Shown here: positions 60,235 to 64,000 of the stretch, in pieces
How the letters are laid out: every line of letters begins with the position of its first letter
How positions within the stretch are numbered: position 1 is the first letter of the stretch
Assembly: GCA_905183005.1 (NCBI GenBank)
Contig: CAJJDO010000053.1
Location: 465,363 to 529,362 of the forward strand
Length of the DNA: 64,000 bases
Origin: Paramecium pentaurelia
Lineage: Eukaryota > Ciliophora > Oligohymenophorea > Peniculida > Parameciidae
Direction of reading: 5' to 3'
Made by a program: the position numbers and the translations under genes
The notes under the pieces: model-generated
Databases searched by the model: none
What the model was told of the DNA's origin: nothing
The model's input: only the letters and a program-made list of their open reading frames with translations

Positions 60235-61599
60235 GCTATTTACATATAGAAAGATTTGTAAATAAGCATTAATTCTAAAGAGCCACGCATTAGATATGTT
60301 TTGAGAAGAATTTTATTATGATCACCAACAGCTATTCCTCCCCCTTGATTTGCATTCACTTATTGTAAATTATTATGATAAGAGCCTGAGGGGGGAATTT
60401 ACCCTTTCTCTGGGAGTCCCATAAAACCATAGAATTTTAGCACTTTGTAATTTAGTACTCTCTAAAATTTAGTTGCTAGTGGAAGAGAAGTTCCAAGTGA
60501 GAATCATCATTTCTGTGGTAGTTGATGATTTTATATTTTATTTGCACATGCCAACTATTATGTTTTGCTATTTGTGTTCCTTGAATAAGCAAAAGCCTGA
60601 CAGTATGGTTTTGCAAATGTTAAATGCTCCTAGGTTTTATTTAAGCAAGGAATGCATTTTCGTTCTATGTTATTTCAATCCTCTTTTGCCTTCAAATTCA
60701 ACCTTGCAACTGTCACACATTTTTCCTCTGCTATCTTTAGTTAAACATTTTATTTTTATCTACCATTTTCAATTGAAACGATCTTTTTCATTTCTCCCTA
60801 TCTGAGTTTATTTAAATCATCCTATTTGTGATTTATTAATTAAAGTCAATTCATTATTGAGAAATATCACTTTGTTCTTACCTCAATAATATTGAGTTTC
60901 TACCTATTTCTTTTTATCTCATACCATTTTGGATAATCTATTTTATGATTCTTTTTTCTAAATAAGTTATATCGATTTATTTTTAATCTTCCCATAATAA
61001 TTAATTTACTTTCCATTCTTAATTAGGTCAGAAAAATGATAATTTAATTCTTTTATTTAGTTAGATTAGAAGAATGTTATAGTTGTATCTCTGCTTCCTT
61101 GAATATTAATTCTTTGTCTTTTTAATTTAAATAAGTCTACAGTTCTGAATATGAATATTTATAAGTTTATACAATCTTCTTTAGTTTTATGAATATCACA
61201 TAGCTATTAATAATTTTTTAGTTAAATCTCATCTTCTAATCTATGTTATTATTTTTAGGCAGGACAAGGATAAGTTGGTGTTTTAAGCAAATCCCTGTCT
61301 TAGCAGAAAATTGGTAAGAATCTTATTTCTGTATCTTTATTCGGTAACTTATGAAATATTTTATTGTAAAGTGATTGAATTGAATTAAAATTAATAAATT
61401 CATTTTCTCTGTTATTAATGTCCACCCGAAAAATCTCTATGTTAAAAAGATTAAAGCTGCAAAATATGAGGCAGAAAGTAAAAAAATTATTCATTTTAAC
61501 TAAATTAAAGACTCTAAATATGTTAATAATCATCCAGAACATCTACTTTCAAGCATCGATATATTAAAAATATTTTTTATAGATTTTTATTATTTGTAC
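60235..61599 (+). repeat. 1,365-bp unit, first copy (left of gap)
   Basis: This 1,365-base stretch is repeated at 61601-62965 with no difference that I detect, separated only by one N at 61600. The direct adjacency, identity and placeholder base point to an unmerged overlap between two assembly contigs, not a biological tandem repeat. Sequence left of 60235 is unique, and so is sequence right of 62965. The unit is somewhat less AT-rich than its surroundings and holds long frames on both strands. One is a plus-strand frame open from 60305 to a TGA at 60803-60805 (about 166 codons, with CAA rather than TAA for Gln in its second half). Its relation to the minus-strand ORF is unresolved. Confidence 0.9.
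60919..61542 (-). CDS. Unknown secreted-type protein ORF (copy in left contig end)
   Basis: Identical twin of the ORF at 62285-62908, described there. If the N marks a contig overlap, this is the same gene counted twice. Confidence 0.35.
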
Positions 61600-61600
61600 N
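61600..61600. other. Assembly gap placeholder (single N)
   Basis: The only ambiguous base in the window, lying exactly at the junction of the two identical 1,365-bp copies. It is consistent with a scaffold join in which the estimated gap was zero or negative and a single N was inserted without collapsing the overlap. Confidence 0.95.
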
Positions 61601-62965
61601 GCTATTTACATATAGAAAGATTTGTAAATAAGCATTAATTCTAAAGAGCCACGCATTAGATATGTTTTGAGAAGAATTTTATTATGATCACCAACAGCTA
61701 TTCCTCCCCCTTGATTTGCATTCACTTATTGTAAATTATTATGATAAGAGCCTGAGGGGGGAATTTACCCTTTCTCTGGGAGTCCCATAAAACCATAGAA
61801 TTTTAGCACTTTGTAATTTAGTACTCTCTAAAATTTAGTTGCTAGTGGAAGAGAAGTTCCAAGTGAGAATCATCATTTCTGTGGTAGTTGATGATTTTAT
61901 ATTTTATTTGCACATGCCAACTATTATGTTTTGCTATTTGTGTTCCTTGAATAAGCAAAAGCCTGACAGTATGGTTTTGCAAATGTTAAATGCTCCTAGG
62001 TTTTATTTAAGCAAGGAATGCATTTTCGTTCTATGTTATTTCAATCCTCTTTTGCCTTCAAATTCAACCTTGCAACTGTCACACATTTTTCCTCTGCTAT
62101 CTTTAGTTAAACATTTTATTTTTATCTACCATTTTCAATTGAAACGATCTTTTTCATTTCTCCCTATCTGAGTTTATTTAAATCATCCTATTTGTGATTT
62201 ATTAATTAAAGTCAATTCATTATTGAGAAATATCACTTTGTTCTTACCTCAATAATATTGAGTTTCTACCTATTTCTTTTTATCTCATACCATTTTGGAT
62301 AATCTATTTTATGATTCTTTTTTCTAAATAAGTTATATCGATTTATTTTTAATCTTCCCATAATAATTAATTTACTTTCCATTCTTAATTAGGTCAGAAA
62401 AATGATAATTTAATTCTTTTATTTAGTTAGATTAGAAGAATGTTATAGTTGTATCTCTGCTTCCTTGAATATTAATTCTTTGTCTTTTTAATTTAAATAA
62501 GTCTACAGTTCTGAATATGAATATTTATAAGTTTATACAATCTTCTTTAGTTTTATGAATATCACATAGCTATTAATAATTTTTTAGTTAAATCTCATCT
62601 TCTAATCTATGTTATTATTTTTAGGCAGGACAAGGATAAGTTGGTGTTTTAAGCAAATCCCTGTCTTAGCAGAAAATTGGTAAGAATCTTATTTCTGTAT
62701 CTTTATTCGGTAACTTATGAAATATTTTATTGTAAAGTGATTGAATTGAATTAAAATTAATAAATTCATTTTCTCTGTTATTAATGTCCACCCGAAAAAT
62801 CTCTATGTTAAAAAGATTAAAGCTGCAAAATATGAGGCAGAAAGTAAAAAAATTATTCATTTTAACTAAATTAAAGACTCTAAATATGTTAATAATCATC
62901 CAGAACATCTACTTTCAAGCATCGATATATTAAAAATATTTTTTATAGATTTTTATTATTTGTAC
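61601..62965 (+). repeat. 1,365-bp unit, second copy (right of gap)
   Basis: Same sequence as 60235-61599 at an offset of 1,366 bases. This copy continues into unique sequence (a minus-strand ORF crosses 62965), so it is the copy that connects to the right flank. Confidence 0.9.
62285..62908 (-). CDS. Unknown protein ORF with hydrophobic N-terminus
   Basis: Under the ciliate code a minus-strand ATG at 62908 opens 207 codons to a TGA at 62285-62287. The start (MFWMIINIFRVFNL, or internal MNNFFTFCLIFCSFNLFNIE) looks like a signal peptide. It is followed by FHKLPNKDTEIRFLPIFCQD, PTYPCPAQ, LCDIHKTKEDCINLQ and SRDTTITFFQSNQIKELNYH. A GT..AG intron after RLSKM could extend the gene leftward, where a Cys-containing segment (KCIPCLNKTQEHLTFAKPYC) appears on the same strand. 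Spaced cysteines fit a secreted protein. No family is recognised and the exon structure is not resolved. The competing plus-strand frame lies in the left part of the same unit. Confidence 0.4.
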
Positions 62966-63466
62966 GAAAGTTTATTATAAACCAAGAGACTTTATTTAAG
63001 TATTTTATATACTCTAATAATTTTCAAGGGCTAAAAAATAATCTTAATAATATGCAAGCCAAAAATAGGTCCAAAAATTGTGCAAGATCAGCTTCTAACT
63101 TTTCCTAATCATAGAAATTTCAGAAGTTATATTCAACTTGATTATTAATCTTGAACTGAAAGCTACAACAAAAAATTTTATCCATAATATCAAATTAGCA
63201 TTAACAAAACACAAGTTAATAGCCTCAAGCTTTTTTATGACTTTGCTTGTCTATTAGAGTTGAAATTTTCTCAAGTATAATTTTGAAATATTTTTCATGA
63301 AATAAAGGCAATTTTAAATTAAATTCCTTCTATAAAGTTCAAGAGCTTTAAGATATGCTTCCTCCTGTTGCTCTCTTTCTTCCCTCAAAATTCTCATAAC
63401 TTTTTTTAACAAACAAGCTATATAGCTAGTTGTATGCTCCTAAATCTTTATTATTGCTCTTTTCAT
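62915..63466 (-). CDS. Unknown ORF, 183 codons
   Basis: Minus-strand frame from ATG (complement of 63464-63466) to TGA at 62915-62917, open only with TAA/TAG as Gln. It begins MKRAIIKIQEHTTSYIACLL, continues with a charged helix REEREQQEEAYLKALELYRR, then a mixed hydrophobic region, and ends KIYKKYFQYIDA. No family recognised. Its 3' end lies inside the duplicated unit. A small regulatory-type or decayed protein is possible, and the second half is rich in Phe/Ile/Leu, which may be chance. Confidence 0.35.
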
Positions 63467-63647
63467 TGATAAATCTCCTTCGTTATATCTTGGTTCTTCT
63501 ATTTATTTTTGTTGATGAAAAAATCGTTTTAAATATGTAAGAATTATTGTTACTTTTTAATGACTTATTCAATATAACAATTTAATTACTATTGATAAAC
63601 TCTTTTGCTTGTGTAAAGCTCAACCTTCAAAATTACAGGCATCATAG

Positions 63648-64000
63648 ATGAAAATTGTGATAAGAGGAATTAAAAAATTAAGAACAGACATTTATCAAAT
63701 AATAATATAATAGAGTTTTAAAAAAGAAAGTGAACTAGAGGACCAGCATTTCTTACGTCTTTAAATTTATTTAGTGTCAAAACAGGATAATAAAAAGCCA
63801 AATTAGATGGTCATACTAGTTGGGTCTACTCAGTCTGTTTCTCTCCTGATGGAAATACATTAGCTTCTGGTAGTTATGATAATTCTATCCGTCTATGGGA
63901 TGCCAAAACAGGATAATAAAAAGCCAAATTAGATGGTCATAGTAGTTGGGTCTTTTCAGTCTGTTTCTCTCCTGATGGAAATACATTAGCTTCTGGTAGT
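63648..64000 (+). CDS. WD40-repeat protein, 5' end, truncated by window
   Basis: The right edge enters a WD40 array. Blades read TGQQKAKLDGHTSWVYSVCF, SPDGNTLASGSYDNSIRLWD, AKTGQQKAKLDGHSSWVFSV and so on. They repeat every 126 bp (42 residues; for example 63776 and 63902) with near-identical DNA. An ATG at 63648 (MKIVIRGIKKLRTDIYQ) could join the array through a 29-nt intron (63757-63785). That intron would contain part of a repeat unit, so the 5' structure is uncertain. Paramecium carries many such high-identity WD40 genes, sometimes linked to NACHT/STAND-like domains. The C-terminal content is outside the window. Confidence 0.7.

Noticed and set aside
60473..62171. Two identical 110-codon and two identical 80-codon ORFs taken as a recent gene duplication
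   Set aside because: They lie at equal offsets in the identical 1,365-bp blocks around the single N, which is better explained as an uncollapsed contig overlap.
1..64000. CRISPR arrays, tRNA or rRNA genes, bacterial operons, telomeric repeats
   Set aside because: No spaced direct repeats, no tRNA-like T-loop arrangement outside coding sequence, no rRNA core motifs and no telomere repeat runs were seen.

Overview
The window is macronuclear-type DNA from a ciliate, most probably Paramecium. Long reading frames open only if TAA and TAG are read as glutamine and TGA is the sole stop. Genes carry tiny GT...AG introns (about 18-32 nt, often 23-28). Intergenic gaps are usually tens to a few hundred bases, and base composition is very AT-rich. 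A frame translated with the standard code is therefore only a fragment of the real gene, and most conserved genes here become full length once TAA/TAG=Gln is applied and the short introns are removed.

Layout. 1-8.6 kb: end of electron transfer flavoprotein alpha, a tandem pair of acid-sphingomyelinase-like saposin/metallophosphatase genes, a SNAPC4-like Myb protein, a CFAP100-type ciliary coiled-coil protein and a degenerate stretch. 8.6-22.5 kb: a PTEN-family phosphatase, a very large type I membrane protein, an acylated C2 protein, an unknown minus-strand gene and a broken casein-kinase-1 copy. 22.5-34.4 kb: a gene-poor gap, a long CHORD zinc protein, a small membrane protein, a CCCH protein, a C2/coiled-coil protein and a WD-repeat protein. 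34.7-48 kb: mitochondrial uL3, an RTEL1-type helicase, a short coiled-coil gene, a Sac/5-phosphatase with a poly-Gln tail written in TAA codons, a two-span membrane protein and a cyclic-nucleotide-type potassium channel. 48-60 kb: a doubtful membrane-protein relic, an FSH1/OVCA2 hydrolase, three unknown genes, RACK1 and RNA polymerase II RPB2. 60.2-63 kb: a 1,365-bp sequence present twice around a single N, probably an unmerged contig overlap. 63-64 kb: an unknown minus ORF and the start of a WD40 array with 42-residue repeats.

No operons, CRISPR arrays, tRNAs or rRNAs were seen. Neighbouring genes are functionally mixed, as usual in ciliates. A loose phosphoinositide and membrane-signalling theme (PTEN-like, Sac/5-phosphatase, C2 proteins, K+ channel) is visible but is not evidence of a shared pathway. 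No coherent new multi-gene system is evident. The most unusual items are domain combinations (CHORD plus a redox-like domain, K+ channel plus zinc knuckle), gene conversion in the sphingomyelinase pair, and the assembly artefact.
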